Shown here in pieces: positions 9,755 through 22,074 of a DNA stretch of 64,000 nt. How positions within the stretch are numbered: position 1 is the first letter of the stretch; each line of letters begins with the position of its first letter. Under the pieces are notes generated by a model, which had not been told where the DNA came from, did no database searches, and was given only the letters and a program-made list of their open reading frames with translations. Source of the stretch: Trema orientale (taxonomy: Eukaryota > Streptophyta > Magnoliopsida > Rosales > Cannabaceae); assembly GCA_002914845.1 (NCBI GenBank), contig JXTC01000092.1:270098-334097 (forward strand), read 5' to 3'. Position numbers and translations under genes: made by a program.

Positions 9755-11108
9755 TGATAAGTGCTTAACAGAGTTATATTTTAGCCATTTTCTTCACGTG
9801 TCTTTGTTAGTTTCTTATTATTTTTAGGTATTTATTCTTAATTTTGTGTTTTGTCGGTATTTTGGAGGCAATAGATCGAATTGGAGCTCAAACGAGGATG
9901 AGAAGGCGAGAAAATGAAGAACCAGTGAAAGCAAAGCCATCATTGCGACGTTGGGCACCTGGCACCATGACGCTAACTCTTTGGATCCCAAAAAAGATAT
10001 TGACCATGTTCTGGCACTGTAGTACTAGAGAAAAAGGGTAACTTAATTTTTTGACTTTTTGATGAGCTCAGCTTTTGGAAACCTCCTTTGCACGACTTCT
10101 ATACCTTCTCAGCTATAAAAAAACCTCTTCAACTTAGTTTTTCAGAGAGCAATTCATAAGAAAGAGGAGAGAACACAAAATTGGCAAGAGAGAGAGAGAG
10201 AGAGAGATTTGAGTGCTTTGGAGGAGAAATTGAAGACTGTTGGGAGATTGTTTGTCATGTATTCATCATTCCAGCCAGCTCTTTGTTCCTTTTCCTTGCC
10301 TCTTTTCTTTATCTTTTTAGTTTTGATTATAGTAAGCATGTCTATGAATATTATGATGAATTTTAAGAACATGCTAGGCTAATTTCCCTATGGTTAGGGG
10401 CTAGTTGAAGTCCTAGACAATGAATTCTATCTAATTTATGCATAGTTTTCTTTATGTGATTATGTTAAATTGTTTAGTTGGCCAACTATATGATTTTGCA
10501 TGATTTTCTATTGCCATTTAAATTCCATAGATTTGTATATGTCTAGGTTTTGTGTTAATTGAATTGTAGTTAGAAAATATCTATGATGAAGAGAGTATAC
10601 TAGGTTAAAATAGTTTGAGCTTGTATAACTATACCTAGGATTGACCTTGATTCCTTGTTTTAATTGAATTGATTATGATAACTTAGAGAGCTTGTTCTAG
10701 GTTAGACTAATTAATCATGCTTATGTAAAGAGCTTAATTTGCCTAGATTATTATAAGTGGAATAATAGAGATAGTAGAGCTTATTATTGTCTCTACGTTA
10801 GTAATTTAGATGAACAATTGAGTAAAAAAAATATAATTAAATAGAAGGATTTGTCCAGGGTGGATATGGACTTTTAACCTGTTTTCTTTTATTGATTTGC
10901 TCTTGTTTTTATTACTTGTTTATTTTAATTATAGTTTATTTTAATTTCAACACAAAACCCTCCTTTCACTAGAATTGATTAGGAACTACTAATTTAATAA
11001 ATCGTTCTCTATGGGTTCGACCTTCTTACTGCTATACTAGTTTAACTAGGGTAGTTTTAAGTGAAAAAATAAATTGTTAATTTTGATTGCCTTGAAAACA
11101 ACACATCA
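9755..11108 (-). mobile_element. Solo LTR inserted in the hAT transposase
   Basis: 1354 bp beginning TGATAAGTGC and ending AACACATCA, with matching TGAT/ATCA ends. It is flanked on both sides by AAAAT (9750-9754 and 11109-11113), a perfect 5-bp target duplication. Removing it restores the hAT C-terminal reading frame. No internal coding sequence, PBS or PPT is present. The 3' text (GGGTTCGACC, then ACTGCTATACTAG) resembles ends of long Ty3/gypsy LTRs of the Athila/Tat type; lineage and orientation are inferred only. A GA run lies at 10187-10206. Confidence 0.82.
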
Positions 11109-12099
11109 AAAATTATTAATTAAATCTTTGTATTCAAGATTGGCTAATATATCTTGTTCTATAGATAATATAGCTAGGTCATTCAATCTTTCTTGTGACA
11201 TTGTAAATCTAAGGTAAGACTTCGGTATTTTTAATGGAGAAAAGTCCTTTATATAGAAGTAACTATATTGGAATAGTTAACAATATTTTATAAGCAATAA
11301 AACATTTGGATAAGAATCTACTCTTCTTATTTTAGTCGAGTGTTTCAATTGGGTTAATTTTTTTCTTATGGAGGATTTTTCTTAGAACTCTTTATTGAGA
11401 AAAATAAAAATAAATCCGTAAATATCAAAATCCTCAATATGTTTTCATACATGCTCTTGATAATTAATTTTTAGATCATCATTGTCTAAGAACTTTAATT
11501 TTTTAAAATCAAATAAAAATATTCAAAAATATTGTTATATACTATAAATTTCTCAAATCTATATTTAAGAGAAGAAATTGCTTGTTCTATTATGTAAAAT
11601 AAATAAATAATTTTGAAAGACTCCTCAGTAGATTGTATTATTCTTTCATCATTAAGATTCTCATCAAATTATCTTTTTCTACAAATTACTCAGTTTTTAC
11701 AAAATTTAGGTTCTATTTCCATTTAATTTGTAATCTCTTTAGTTGAAATTATAGCTAATCTAAATTAATTTTCTCTATATTGTTTTTTTAAAAGACCTTT
11801 CAATTGGTCTATAGCAACATCAATTTACATATCCGTATTTTATAAAGTTTTACTATAATTAAGTTAACAACAAATAATATATCATACCAAATAGTTACCT
11901 AACAAAAATTAAAATTTTTCCAACTCATACATTGCTAGACATTTAGCTTTGTTTTTTTATTTTTGGATCTTGACTAATTTATGCTAGTTCAAGCAAAGTA
12001 TCTCTTATTTTGGAGCTTGAAACTTATCGCTTTGACACTTTTAATGTGACATTCCCTACGTGTTTGTGACAATAATTTGATAGTCAAATTAGATATACT

Positions 12100-12320
12100 T
12101 GAAGGCAGAGAGAAAATAAAACTCTCTGTTCATTAAACAAACTAGAATAAATGGAAATAATACACCCTACTGCCAGCTAAGAAATCTAGTATAAATCCCT
12201 ACAAACTAGGGATTAATACTAATCCCTTTATACTAGGGATTTAAAATAACTAAACAAGGAAAGAAAACAACTAATCCTATCAAAAGCAAAATTAAATTAT
12301 ATCACAAAAGATTTTCAACA
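12100..12320 (-). repeat. 3' LTR of copia-1
   Basis: Read on the - strand it runs TGTTGAAAATC ... CTCTGCCTTCA. It aligns with 16868-17096 along its whole length. Confidence 0.88.
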
Positions 12321-12336
12321 CTCCTCATCAAGCTGG
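12321..12336 (-). promoter_or_regulatory. Polypurine tract of copia-1
   Basis: On the - strand CAGCTTGATGAGGAG abuts the TGTTGAAAATC start of the 3' LTR. Confidence 0.65.
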
Positions 12337-12339
12337 TGA

Positions 12340-14074
12340 ATAGATATTGATCATTTCGAGCTTGCCTAACATATCTTCAAAATTTTTCCTTGGTAGTCCC
12401 TTGGTTAGAACATCTGCCATTTGCTGCTTCGTTAACATGTATGACACACAAATGATTCTACTCTCTATCTTCTATTTGATAAAGTACTTATCAACTTCCG
12501 CATGCTTAGTCCAATCATGATGAATTAGGTTGTGAGCAATGCTTATTACAGCTTGATTATCACAGTACAACTTCATAGGACAATCATTGTCTTGTCATAT
12601 TGAATTCTTCCAGTAATCTTTTCAGCCATATCAATTCACAGGTTGCTTGTGCAAGTGCCCTGAACTCAGCTCCTGCACTACTACGAGCTACAACAGACTG
12701 TTTTTTACTCCTCCAAGTTGCAAGATTTTCCCAAACTATTGTGCAATATCCAGATGTTGATTTTCTATCATTAATGGATCTTACCTAGTCAGCATCAGTA
12801 TACGCTTCAACACACCTCTGCCCATTCTTTCCAAAAAATAATCCTTTGCCAGGAATCATTTTTAAATATCTCAAACTTTGATAAACTGTTTCAAGGTGCT
12901 CTTCAAAAGGAGAATGCATGTATTGATTAATCAAGCTCACTGCAAAAGCAATATTAGGCTTGGTGTGTGAGAGATATATCAGTCTCCCAACAAGTCGTTG
13001 ATATCTCCCCATGTCTACTGGATCTCCACCTTCTTTCTTTCTCAACTTCCCGTTGAATTCTATGGGTTTCTCTACAGGTTTATATCTAAGCATTCCAGTT
13101 TCTTTTAACAGATTAATTGTGTACTTTTTCTGTGATATAGAAATACCTCTTCTTGTCCTGGAAATTTTCATTCCTAAGAAGTCCTGTAGCTGCTCCAAAT
13201 CTTTAATTTCAAATTCTCTTGTAAAGACCTTCTTTAGTTTCTCCATTTCTCCAAAGTTATCTCCTGTTAAGATAGTGTCATCTACATACACTATTAGAAT
13301 GGTAATTTTTCCATACTGAGAGTGTTTATAGAAGAGTGTGTGGTCTGCTTATCCCTGGTTATACCCATGCTTCTTTACTGATTTTGTGAAACGATCAAAC
13401 CAAGCCCTTTGTGATTATTTTAATCCATAGAGGGATTTCTTCAACTTGCAAGCTTTTTTACCATCATATTTCCCTTCAAATCCTGGCAGTAACTCCACGA
13501 ATACTTCCTCGTCAAGTGTCCCATTGAGGAAAGCATTCTTGATGTCCATATGGTGTAAGGGTGAATCAAGGTTAGCAGCTAGTGATAGGACGACTCGAAT
13601 GGTGTTGAGTTTAGCTACTAGAGCGAATGTTTTCGTATGGTCGATACCAAATGTCTGAGTAAACCTTTTGGCAATGAGTCTTGCTTTGTGTCTCTCTATC
13701 ATCCCATTTGAATTATACTTGATAGTAAACACCCATCTACAACCAATAGGGCTTTTTCCCTTTGATAAGTTGACAACATTCCAAGTCTCATTACCTTTTA
13801 GTGCCTTCATTTCTTCAAAAATTGCTGCCTTCCATTCTGGTATCTTGAGTGATTCTTGGATGTTTCTGGGAACTTCAATGCTCAAGTATTTTTCTGTTGC
13901 AGCTCGAAATGAATGAGACAACCGACTGTAAGATAGGAAATTATACAGCGGGTGTTGACTGCATGATCGCTTGCCTTTTCTGTGAACTATTGGGATGTCC
14001 ATGTCATTGGGAAACAAATTCTCATACGGCTGAACTGAAGTACTTGAAACAGTCTGTTTCAGCAGTGAAACCAT
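12340..14074 (-). pseudogene. copia-1 reverse transcriptase and RNase H
   Basis: The open frame 13415-14074 carries the start of RT: IPEWKAAIFEEMKALKGNET, then CRWVFTIKY, and HHMDIKNAFLNGTLDEEVF with the DIKNAFL motif, ending KKSLYGLK. A short break follows. Frame 12785-13291 continues with MYVDDTILTG (the YVDD catalytic motif of RT is intact), FLGMKISRTRRG, and enters RNase H at YTDAD. RNase H is readable further to about 12340 (KSTSGYC, GAEFRALAQ) with several stops. All core domains are present, so loss of function comes from point mutations, not large deletions. Confidence 0.85.
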
Positions 14075-14195
14075 TTGTTCTGGCTATGAATTTGCAACAG
14101 TCTATTCTAGCTATGGATTTGCTCTCGGTTCATTTTCTTGACAATGCATCGGGATTGTGATATATAGTTGGTTCTTCTTGGGGTGCACGCTATCT

Positions 14196-15560
14196 TCATG
14201 AATAAACACGGAGCTCTATATTTTGATCACTGAGCTCCTGTGAATCTCCTCCTATTTCTAAGTCAGAATTTGCTGATGAAATAATAGGTAAGGGTGACAA
14301 TGCATTTGACTGTGATAGAGGATTTGACAATGATGGAGAATCTGAAACAAATGGAAGACTATCAGAGAAATCACAAAAATAATCTTCACTCACTTTCCCC
14401 TTCTGAAGATTAGGCTTTGAGTAGTAGGCTTGATTTTTAAAGAATGTGACATCTAAGGTGACAAAAATTTTTTTTGTGACTGGACAGTAGCACTTTTATC
14501 CCTTTTGATTTGAAGAATAGCATATAAAAATACATTTGATAGCTCTTGGGTCAAGTTTACTATGGTTGGGAGCTTGGGAATGGACAAATTCTTTACAACC
14601 AAAAGTTCTAGCTAGTATACTAGTGAAAAGATGAGTATTAGAATAGAAAGAAAGAAGAGTGTTTAATAGAGTTTTGAAACCTAGGACTTGACATGGAAGA
14701 TGATTTATAAGATACGATCCTGTGAGTACGGCTTCTCCCTAAAAAAAAAAATTTGGAACTTGATTATTAAATATGATTGCACGAGCTACTTCTAAAAGAT
14801 GATGACTTTTCCGTTCAGCAATTCTATTTTGTTGTGGATTTCCTATGCACAAACTTTGATGGAAAATATCGTGATTTATTAAATATTGCCCAAGAATAGA
14901 GTTAAAATACTCACTGCCATTATCTGTATGAAGGATTTGGATTTGTGTTTGAAACCGTGTTTTTATCATTTGATGGAATTGTTTAAAATTTAACTCGGCA
15001 TCTGATTTTTCTTTTAATAAAATTACCTAACATGCATGTGTATGATCATCAATGGAAGTTATAAACTATCTAGTTCCAGTAATGTTATTTACCTTTGAGG
15101 GGCCCAAATATCACTATAAATTAGAGAGAATGGTTTTGAGGATTTGTATGGCTGAACAGAATAAGGAATACATGCATGTTTTGCAAACTGACAGATTTCA
15201 CACTGAAAGGAGTTGACATCTTTATTCTTAAATAATGAGCGAAATAATTTTTTCAAATATGGGAACCTGGGATGGCCTAACCTATTATGTCATAACAATA
15301 TCTGACTAGAAATAGAAATAGATTCACTACTCAGGGCTTGAGCTTGTTTATTCACGACTGGCTGATTGTCCTCAAAGAAATACAGACCATCACGCTCCTT
15401 AGCACTACTAATCGTCTTCTCCGAAAATAAATCCTGAAACTCACACCGAGAAGAGAAGAACTTAGATACACAATTCATGTCTTTTGATAATTTGCTCACA
15501 AATATCAAATCACATGTCAAATTAGGAACATAAAGTACATAATGTTAATTTATTTTTTCA
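14196..15560 (-). pseudogene. copia-1 GAG-pre-integrase and integrase
   Basis: The frame 15290-15520 holds the region between protease and integrase (MTCDLIFVSKLSKDM, then ERDGLYFFED). The integrase core is seen in 14739-14969: ILHTDNGSEYFN contains the second catalytic Asp, and the third catalytic Glu lies in QNRIAERKSHHLLEVARA. Frame 14196-14393 is the Ser/Pro-rich linker towards RT. The intervening sequence is interrupted by stops and frameshifts. Confidence 0.75.
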
Positions 15561-15613
15561 GAGATTACAATCATTCCTTTTCCCACAACTGATAAGAGAG
15601 ATCTATCTAGAAT

Positions 15614-15840
15614 TCAAATTTTTAGAGTTCTAGGGCATGGTGTATAAGTTGAAAAACATTGATAACAACCAGTCATGTGATCTGAAGCCCCTGAATCAAT
15701 GATCCAAGGACGGTCAGTTTTAGATTTTGTTGTAAGAGCTGATTGATAATTACCTTTCTGTGCAATTGAGCAACTAAGATTTGCTTGAGACATTCCCAGT
15801 GACTGAGTTTGGGTAATCAAAGCCTGTAGTTGCTCTAACT
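15614..15840 (-). pseudogene. copia-1 aspartic protease
   Basis: The frame 15614-15820 contains WIIDSGASDHMTG, the intact DSGA catalytic motif of copia proteases, preceded by a Gln/Ser-rich stretch that follows gag. It is an internal part of the polyprotein; the upstream frame is broken. Confidence 0.78.
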
Positions 15841-16809
15841 GCTCTTTGCTAAAAATAGTCCCTCATTTTTCTTTTTCTTTCTTCTTCAGCAGTAGCTTGG
15901 AAACCACGCCCATCACATTGTTTTTTCGGCTTCCAATTGGAAGGTTTGCCATGGATCCTCCATTAGGTATCTCTGGTGTATCCTGGATGTTGACAATGAT
16001 CACACAAAGGTTGATCATTTTTCCTATTTCCGCGCCGATCTCCATCGTTAGGAGAGAAGTTGCGTTTAGTCAAGAAAGTAGAATTTTAGGATGGATCTTC
16101 TGGGATTGGAATCTTTAAACCACCAAGCATCACACGTTTTCTGGCTTCCTCTCTTCTGACTTCAACAAATGCTTCTCTTATTCCAATAAATGGTTTAAAT
16201 CCCAGTACACGCCCTCTAACTTCATCAAGTTCTTTATTTAGCCCGTGAAGAAAATCGAATACTCTCTCATTCTCTATCATTTGACTATATTTTTTACTGT
16301 CTTCAGGGCAATTCCAATTGACATTCTAGACTACAAACTAGTTAGGATATTATAATACTCAGTTACAATAAGATCTCCTTGTTTCTTTTCTTTGAGGGTT
16401 GATTTTAACTCAAAAATCTTAGCAGCGTTACCCAGATCTGAGTATGTTTCTTCGACCATATCCCAGATTTCTTTTGTTATCTTGTAGTACAAATAGGTCT
16501 TTCCTATTGTAAGCTCCACTGAGTTGATTACCTATTCTATGACCACAGAATTTTCGGAAAGCCATGTGTTATATCTTGCTGCTCCTTTTTCTAGTGCTTT
16601 TGCTTCACCAGTTAAATATTTCAGTCGTCCCTTACCTGAGATAACTAGCATAACAGATTGAGATCATTCAAAGAAATTTGAGCCATTAAGTTTGTGTTGT
16701 GTAATCTGAAGAGAATGATTATTAGCAATATACGAATTATTGGTGTAGAATTTATTTGAGGAGATTGTGATGATACTTCTAATGATTCATCACGAGATGC
16801 TCCAGTCAT
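15841..16809 (-). pseudogene. copia-1 gag
   Basis: The likely start is the ATG at 16809 (MTGASRDE), about 60 bp inside the PBS. The capsid part is readable in 16331-16519 (KEIWDMVEETYSDLGNAAKI, then LKEKKQGDLIVTEYYN), typical of copia gag of the UBN2/gag_pre type, and in 16086-16280 (VFDFLHGLNKELDEVRGRVL). Stops and frameshifts separate these pieces. Confidence 0.75.
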
Positions 16810-16849
16810 GGTCGTTTTAACCAATTTTTTTTTTAGGATTGATAATCAA

Positions 16850-16867
16850 AGAGTGGCTATAATACCA
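16850..16867 (-). promoter_or_regulatory. Primer binding site of copia-1
   Basis: On the - strand TGGTATTATAGCC begins directly after the 5' LTR; it is one or two changes from the initiator-methionine tRNA complement TGGTATCAGAGC. Confidence 0.75.
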
Positions 16868-17096
16868 TGAAGGTAGAGAGAAAATAAAACTCTTTGATGA
16901 TTATTTTCATTAAACAAACCAGAATAAATAGAAACAATACACCCTAGTGCCAACTAAGAAATCTGGTACAAATCCCTACAAACCAGGGATTAATACTAAT
17001 CCCTTTATACTAGGGATTAAAATAACTAAATAAGGAAAGAAAATAATTAATCCTATCTAAAATAAAATAAAGTTACATCACAAAAGATTTTCAACA
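16868..17096 (-). repeat. 5' LTR of copia-1
   Basis: 229 bp, TGTTGAAAATC ... CTACCTTCA on the - strand. It is flanked outside by ATACA and inside by the PBS. Confidence 0.88.
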
Positions 17097-17850
17097 ATAC
17101 AATTTTATAATATTTTCCATCGTTTTGGCAAAAAAAAAAGAATAGTTTATATATGCATTGTAAAACTCTAAAAAATGTTATAGCTCTAGGACAAGCAAAA
17201 GATTAAAATTAAGATTATGACAAGCAAAAGGTGTATAAAATGCTCTAGTATTTATCTCCAATAATCTTTTTCTATACATTATTTCTTCCCTTTCATGTTA
17301 GATCTATTATCATATCATTGTCCTCTTATATCACTAATATCAAGTTCAAGATTTTTAATTGCATTTAAAAGTTCATTATAAAGACAAGTTCATGATGTAT
17401 CATGTACTAGTAGAGATTCTAAAAAACATCTTCTACTTTTATTAGACTAGTTGCAATATTTATGTATCTTAAGATAATAGAGATTTGTTCTTGATGACTA
17501 ACATCTAGGGTAAAATTAAGTATAACTAAAAAATATCTTACATCTTTAATTTTTTAGCTATTGCATTTTTAACTTCAAGAGATTGTATTAACTCGTTTTG
17601 GATATTACGTCCAAGATAATGATTACGAATTTCACCATCTTGTATACATCGAATATGTTCTTATATTATTGGATCAAATTCAGCAATTATTTCAGTTAGT
17701 TTTTCATTATTAAGATCTTTTGAATAAATCAATCATTTTCTATCATATTTTTCTCTATTTGATAGTTCTCGTATACAATATATAATAGAGAAATACATAG
17801 AATTTTTGTATTTTGTAAACTTCATGTTATTTTCTCGAATTGAACATTTT

Positions 17851-18084
17851 TCTACTAGTCTGGTTACTCAGTTTTACTACTCTGGTTACCATTAATCGAT
17901 TTAATAATAACTAATTTAATTACGAGTTACTTTGATTACAAATCTTATGATCGATTACCAATTTCGGTACTGGTTTCTGGTTACCAGTTAATAATAATTA
18001 GTAATAAATCTAGTTATAAGTTACCAATAACCATAAACTAAAACTCTCCTTCAAACACCAAGCTCAAGTTCGACGACTGGTTAC
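17851..18084. repeat. GTTAC-rich subterminal region of the hAT element (left part)
   Basis: Beyond the transposase the sequence carries many GGTTAC/GTAACC/GAGTTAC words in both orientations. Dense short subterminal repeats are usual in hAT transposons. It ends at CTGGTTAC, where copia-2 inserted; the continuation is 39253-39394. Confidence 0.6.
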
Positions 18085-19890
18085 TGCTGGAAATTGACCT
18101 AATACTTAAGAAAAATCATATATACATATAAACTATGGAAAACACATGATCACATTATGAACACAGCGGAAAAGTTAGCGGATTTAGGTTTTAAATTTTC
18201 TTTTTGCATGAAAATAGTTTTCATAACTATAGAACATGCATATATCAATTACAGGATCATGTATAACATAAATTAAATGTAGATGTATAAATCCTAGAGA
18301 TGATATTAGAGTTTACCTCTTGTAATGTGCTCCTCCTTGATCTCCTTGTAGATAGTAATCAAATCTCCAATCCTAGATCTTCTTGTCTATGCTCCTGCTC
18401 TTGGTTGATGAGGCGAGTGGGCACCAAGTTGAATCCTTCATTGGAAAACGATCAAGAACACCTTCTTGATCTTTTGGAATACTTGGATGTGAGTTGAGAT
18501 TATGAGATTATGAGATTGCAGGAAACTTTTTCTCTCTCTATTTCTTTGCCTTGGCCGAATTCTCTCTCTCCCTTTCCCTCTGTTTTTCGTGTAACACTGC
18601 TAGGGTTACCTTGCAGTTTTTTCTCTCATATATCTTATATATACGGGGCCCAAAACTGCATCCCAGTCCAACTAGGATTGGGCTTGCTCTCCAACTTGGG
18701 TTATGGGTGTATTTTTATAAATATGTCCAACTCATGTAACTTATTTATAAAAATACCAGCTTCTGTATAGAACCATTACTTTACACAGTTCTATGAAATT
18801 AATTTCACAAATACCACCAACCAAATAATGAGCTTTGTTGAGTTAGACAAGGGCCCTAATGGATCCAAATAATCTAAGCTTCAATAGTATGATAAATACA
18901 TAATAACTCTTATTATGGTATTTATATAAATACTACTAGTAAAAAGAACACTCTATTAAAGGCCCAATACTGCACTCTTAGATTAAATGTCATGCCTTTT
19001 ATAGAGATTTAATCAACTAGCATTGATTAATTGATCCATCTAGCATATTCTATATCACATGTAAAATCCCTATACAATGCTATAGTTGGATAGGTGAAAT
19101 TACCGTAATACCCCTCTAACACATGTTTACCTTTAAGTTACTATCTTTCTATCAAGGAATAATATTGTTGATAATTTTGTTCTCAATGGCCATTTAAACA
19201 AAATTATCAGCCAATTCACAAAGTGAATACTAAGATCTTAGATTTAATTATTCCATGAATCTTGAAAGACCTTAAAGTGGTATTAATGTATAGTATCCTT
19301 AACTATTTTGTGTTCCCATCAATTCATAAGCTATAACCTCCAATATGCCAGAGTTCACCTATAATTTTATAGAGGCTAGTCTTTTAACAAATCAAAATGC
19401 AACAACTCATGAAAGCAAGTCCAATCAAACATCAAGAATTAAGATCTACATGCTAAGAGCTAGTTTGTGGTAATATTAAGAATTGAGTTACGACACTCTA
19501 ATTCTTTATATTTCTTGGTCCAGTTCAATACACATAACTTATTTCTGTTGTACTTATGTTTCTATTAGAAGTCAGATACTTCAATGATTTGAGACACATC
19601 ATTCCCTTTGAGATAGACAAACACTACAATCTTTAGTAAATAAAGTATTCCATCTTTATTTACAGATTGTGAACTTGTTAATTTAGACTTACATCAAGAA
19701 AGAAGTCTCCTCATAATTAACACTTAATCATGTTTGTTTCCTTATACACAAATAAAGTCATGGAATCTTTTTCTAAACTATTCAACTGAGATAGTTTATC
19801 TAGCAAATATTATAATTGCATATAAGAGAAAGTTGTTTATACTAAAAGGGTAAAATTGAAAATCTATTTTTTAGGGCAAATATCCCAACA
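18085..19890 (-). repeat. 3' LTR of copia-2
   Basis: 1806 bp. It aligns with 37632-39247 from 18235 onward. A TATATAAG motif on the - strand at 18634-18641 is a plausible TATA box and is conserved in the other LTR (37989-37996). Confidence 0.85.
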
Positions 19891-19907
19891 ATATCTCACT
19901 TGTCCAA
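19891..19907 (-). promoter_or_regulatory. Polypurine tract of copia-2
   Basis: On the - strand GGACAAGTGAGATAT precedes the TGTTGGG start of the 3' LTR; it matches the usual copia form GGACAAGTGGGAGATT. Confidence 0.7.
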
Positions 19908-19982
19908 AAAGCAGTTACTCAAACTAACATACTAAAAGCCTAGAAAAAAGTTCCAAATGACCGAAAATGATAAAAGCAAAAA

Positions 19983-21561
19983 TTAAGTGTTCAACGAACA
20001 ACTTAAGTGACTAAGAAAAGTAATGAAGATCATAAGTTCTCTCTTCATCGTTTTCTTGACGGACTTCTCTCTCATCCTCCAGAAGTCTCCACTTCTACTG
20101 ATGAAGGAAGTATTGGTAGATGGACTATAAAGAAGGTAACCCTTCTCTTCTTTCGGATAGCCAAGCAGAAAATATTTTTCTGAATTCTTGTCAACTTCGT
20201 CTCCCACTTTCTTGCACGGGTATACTTTGCAACCCCATACCTTTAAATGCTCTAAGCTCTATACATAGCCTATCTACATCTAAAAAAGTGTCGAAGCAAT
20301 TTTACCTGATGGAGTGAAGTTGAGGATATACGAACCTGTCTTTAAACCATAATCCCAGTACATTTTCGACAGAAGCATCTTCTTGTACATCAGCTCTATG
20401 GTATGCTTGAGTCTGATGTTGTACCTCTCAGCAGCTCCTATATGACTTTGCTCATAGATAGTCACATATTCATAAGGAATAGCAAGATCACCTAGTGTTG
20501 GTCTCAGCAAGTCACGTAGAGAATCTATATTTTCGTGTTCAGCTTCAGTCTTGAACTTCTTGACCTTGGTATCGTGTTGCATCCGCACCATTCTGTCGAA
20601 CTCATGGAAAGCATCTAGGACTTCATCGTATTTTCTCAGAAGATACACTTGACTGAAATCTAAATATTCATCAACAAAAGTGACAAACAATGTATGTCTG
20701 TTGTTGGAAACTACCTCCATAGGTTCATAGATATGTACATGCATGCACTCCAAACATGATTCAGCTTTCTCATAACGAGTGGCAAGATGATGCTTGTACT
20801 TTACAGGCTTCTTGCAATTCTCGCAGTCTATGTTGTTGCTGATATCTACTTCATGTAAGTGACCCAGTTCTATAAGTCTACGAATTTCTAAACATAGCAT
20901 GTGTCCGAGTCGCTTGTGCCAATCGATAGTGTTGCACTCTTTCCTAATGTCTTTCACCATATCTTGGAGTTTATTAATACCCATCATTGAAGATGATGTA
21001 CTTTGTGGCTTCGAGGTCAGAACATAAAGTCCATTCTGCATTTTCTCCACACAGTACAATAGATTGTTATAGAAGACGTGTACCTTCTTGTCAAACACAT
21101 AGCGGTAGCCTTCTTTATGCATCTTCGATACTGAGAGAGCATTCGTACTAAACTCCGGTGTGAAGTAGCAATCTTTTATGTTCATAAAGCTATCATTGAT
21201 TTTCAGGTAAGCATCGCCTATCTTTAACTCGAACTCTTCGATTGTCTACAACTTCTACACGATGACCAATATCAGTTAGTTGATTTAGTTCAATGAATCA
21301 CTTCTTGTCGTTGCACACATTGACATTAGTTCTTGAGTCCACTAGCTAGAGATCTCGCATATCCTCAGCTGAGGGAGATTTTCTTGGCCTTCTAGACGAT
21401 CTAACTACTGGAAAAGATCCTAACCTCTTTTCAGTGGAGGTATCCTCAGGTTGATTATCGTTCAATCTCATTGAACGCTATGATGTCTCTATAGATGTCC
21501 TTATTCTACTCCGTGCACAGTATTCCCTTGTCTTTTTCCCCTTTCTGGAAATCTTATCCAT
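19983..21561 (-). pseudogene. copia-2 protease remnant, GAG-pre-integrase and integrase
   Basis: The possible start is the ATG at 21561 (MDKISRKGKK), with a degenerate protease-like DSRTNVNVCND near 21340. The long open frame 20280-21185 (its frame extends upstream through LKIGDAYLKINDSF) has the GAG-pre-integrase zinc motif (WHKRLGH ... CENC) and an integrase core ending AAERYNIRLKHTIELM. The first catalytic Asp appears replaced (HVHIYEPM) and the second region reads FKTEAEHEN, so catalysis is unlikely. The integrase tail continues at 19983-20207 (KYFLLGYPKEEKGYLLYSP). The PPT follows within ~80 bp: the RT and RNase H that should come next are deleted. Confidence 0.75.
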
Positions 21562-22074
21562 CTTATGAAAAAGTATTTCCTCAAAAAATGTAAAATGATA
21601 AAATTTCCAATTAGACAAAAGTCATAAAATAAATCCAATTCATAATCGAATTTAATGAATTCAATTCACAATTAAATTCTGCAAGTTTAATTCTCAATTA
21701 AACATATAGGAAAATTAATCGAACACAAACATCTTTGTTTCAATTGAATTTTGCAGTAAGATAATAAACGCGTCAATAAGGGTGTTCATTATCTTGAGTA
21801 ATATAATAAAGACCTCAACAAGGGTACTAATTATCAGGAATGAACTTTCACATAATCACAAACTCTTATGATTAACTAATCAAAATAACTGATTTAAATC
21901 AACAGACAATTTGTGCAAGATATTGTAGTACACTAATAGTAAAATAAGAAACATAAAGGTAATGACATATAATCAAACAAAAATATTATGTATTATGCTC
22001 TTATTGGTCATTTAGATACTAAGATAAACTATAGACAAATATGCAAATTATGCTCCTCTTAGTACTGAAAAGAA
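21562..22074. other. Leader-like AT-rich sequence of copia-2
   Basis: No coding sequence. Short repeated phrases (AATAAGGGTGTTCATTATC, AACAAGGGTACTAATTATC) resemble copia untranslated leaders. A gag gene would be expected between this and the protease but is not seen. Confidence 0.4.

Larger units (their letters stand above)
12100..17096 (-). mobile_element. Ty1/copia retrotransposon with short LTRs (copia-1), inserted in the hAT
   Basis: The element runs 5' LTR (16868-17096), PBS, gag, protease, integrase, RT, RNase H, PPT, 3' LTR (12100-12320) on the - strand, which is the copia order. Flanks ATACT (12095-12099) and ATACA (17097-17101) look like a 5-bp target duplication with one later change. 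The ~225-bp LTRs and RNase H/RT sequence resemble the Ale (Retrofit) lineage, which is an inference. It splits the hAT transposase frame. Many stops make it inactive. Confidence 0.88.
9714..17850 (-). pseudogene. hAT-superfamily transposase (TTF/DUF4371-like), split by two insertions
   Basis: Three - strand segments make one decayed transposase: about 17850-17097 (N-terminal and catalytic part), 12099-11109 (middle) and 9754-9714 (C-terminal tail, stop TAG at 9714-9716). Readable landmarks are EIIAEFDPII, NHYLGRNIQNELI, the block around VSHQEQ, LELDISDIRGQ, then LLSQTRRECHIKSVKAI past the first insertion, and the hAT C-terminal dimerisation motif TMSQERLNDLAILSIEQD. The frame resumes exactly across the solo LTR at 11109/9754 (..INNF|AS..KTRKL). 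Many stops are present, the first catalytic Asp region looks altered, and the N-terminal zinc-finger part is not visible, so it is non-functional. Confidence 0.8.

Noticed and set aside
10181-10372. Open frames around the GA repeat inside the solo LTR
   Set aside because: They arise from the microsatellite (Arg-Glu and Leu-Ser runs) and lie within a delimited solo LTR.
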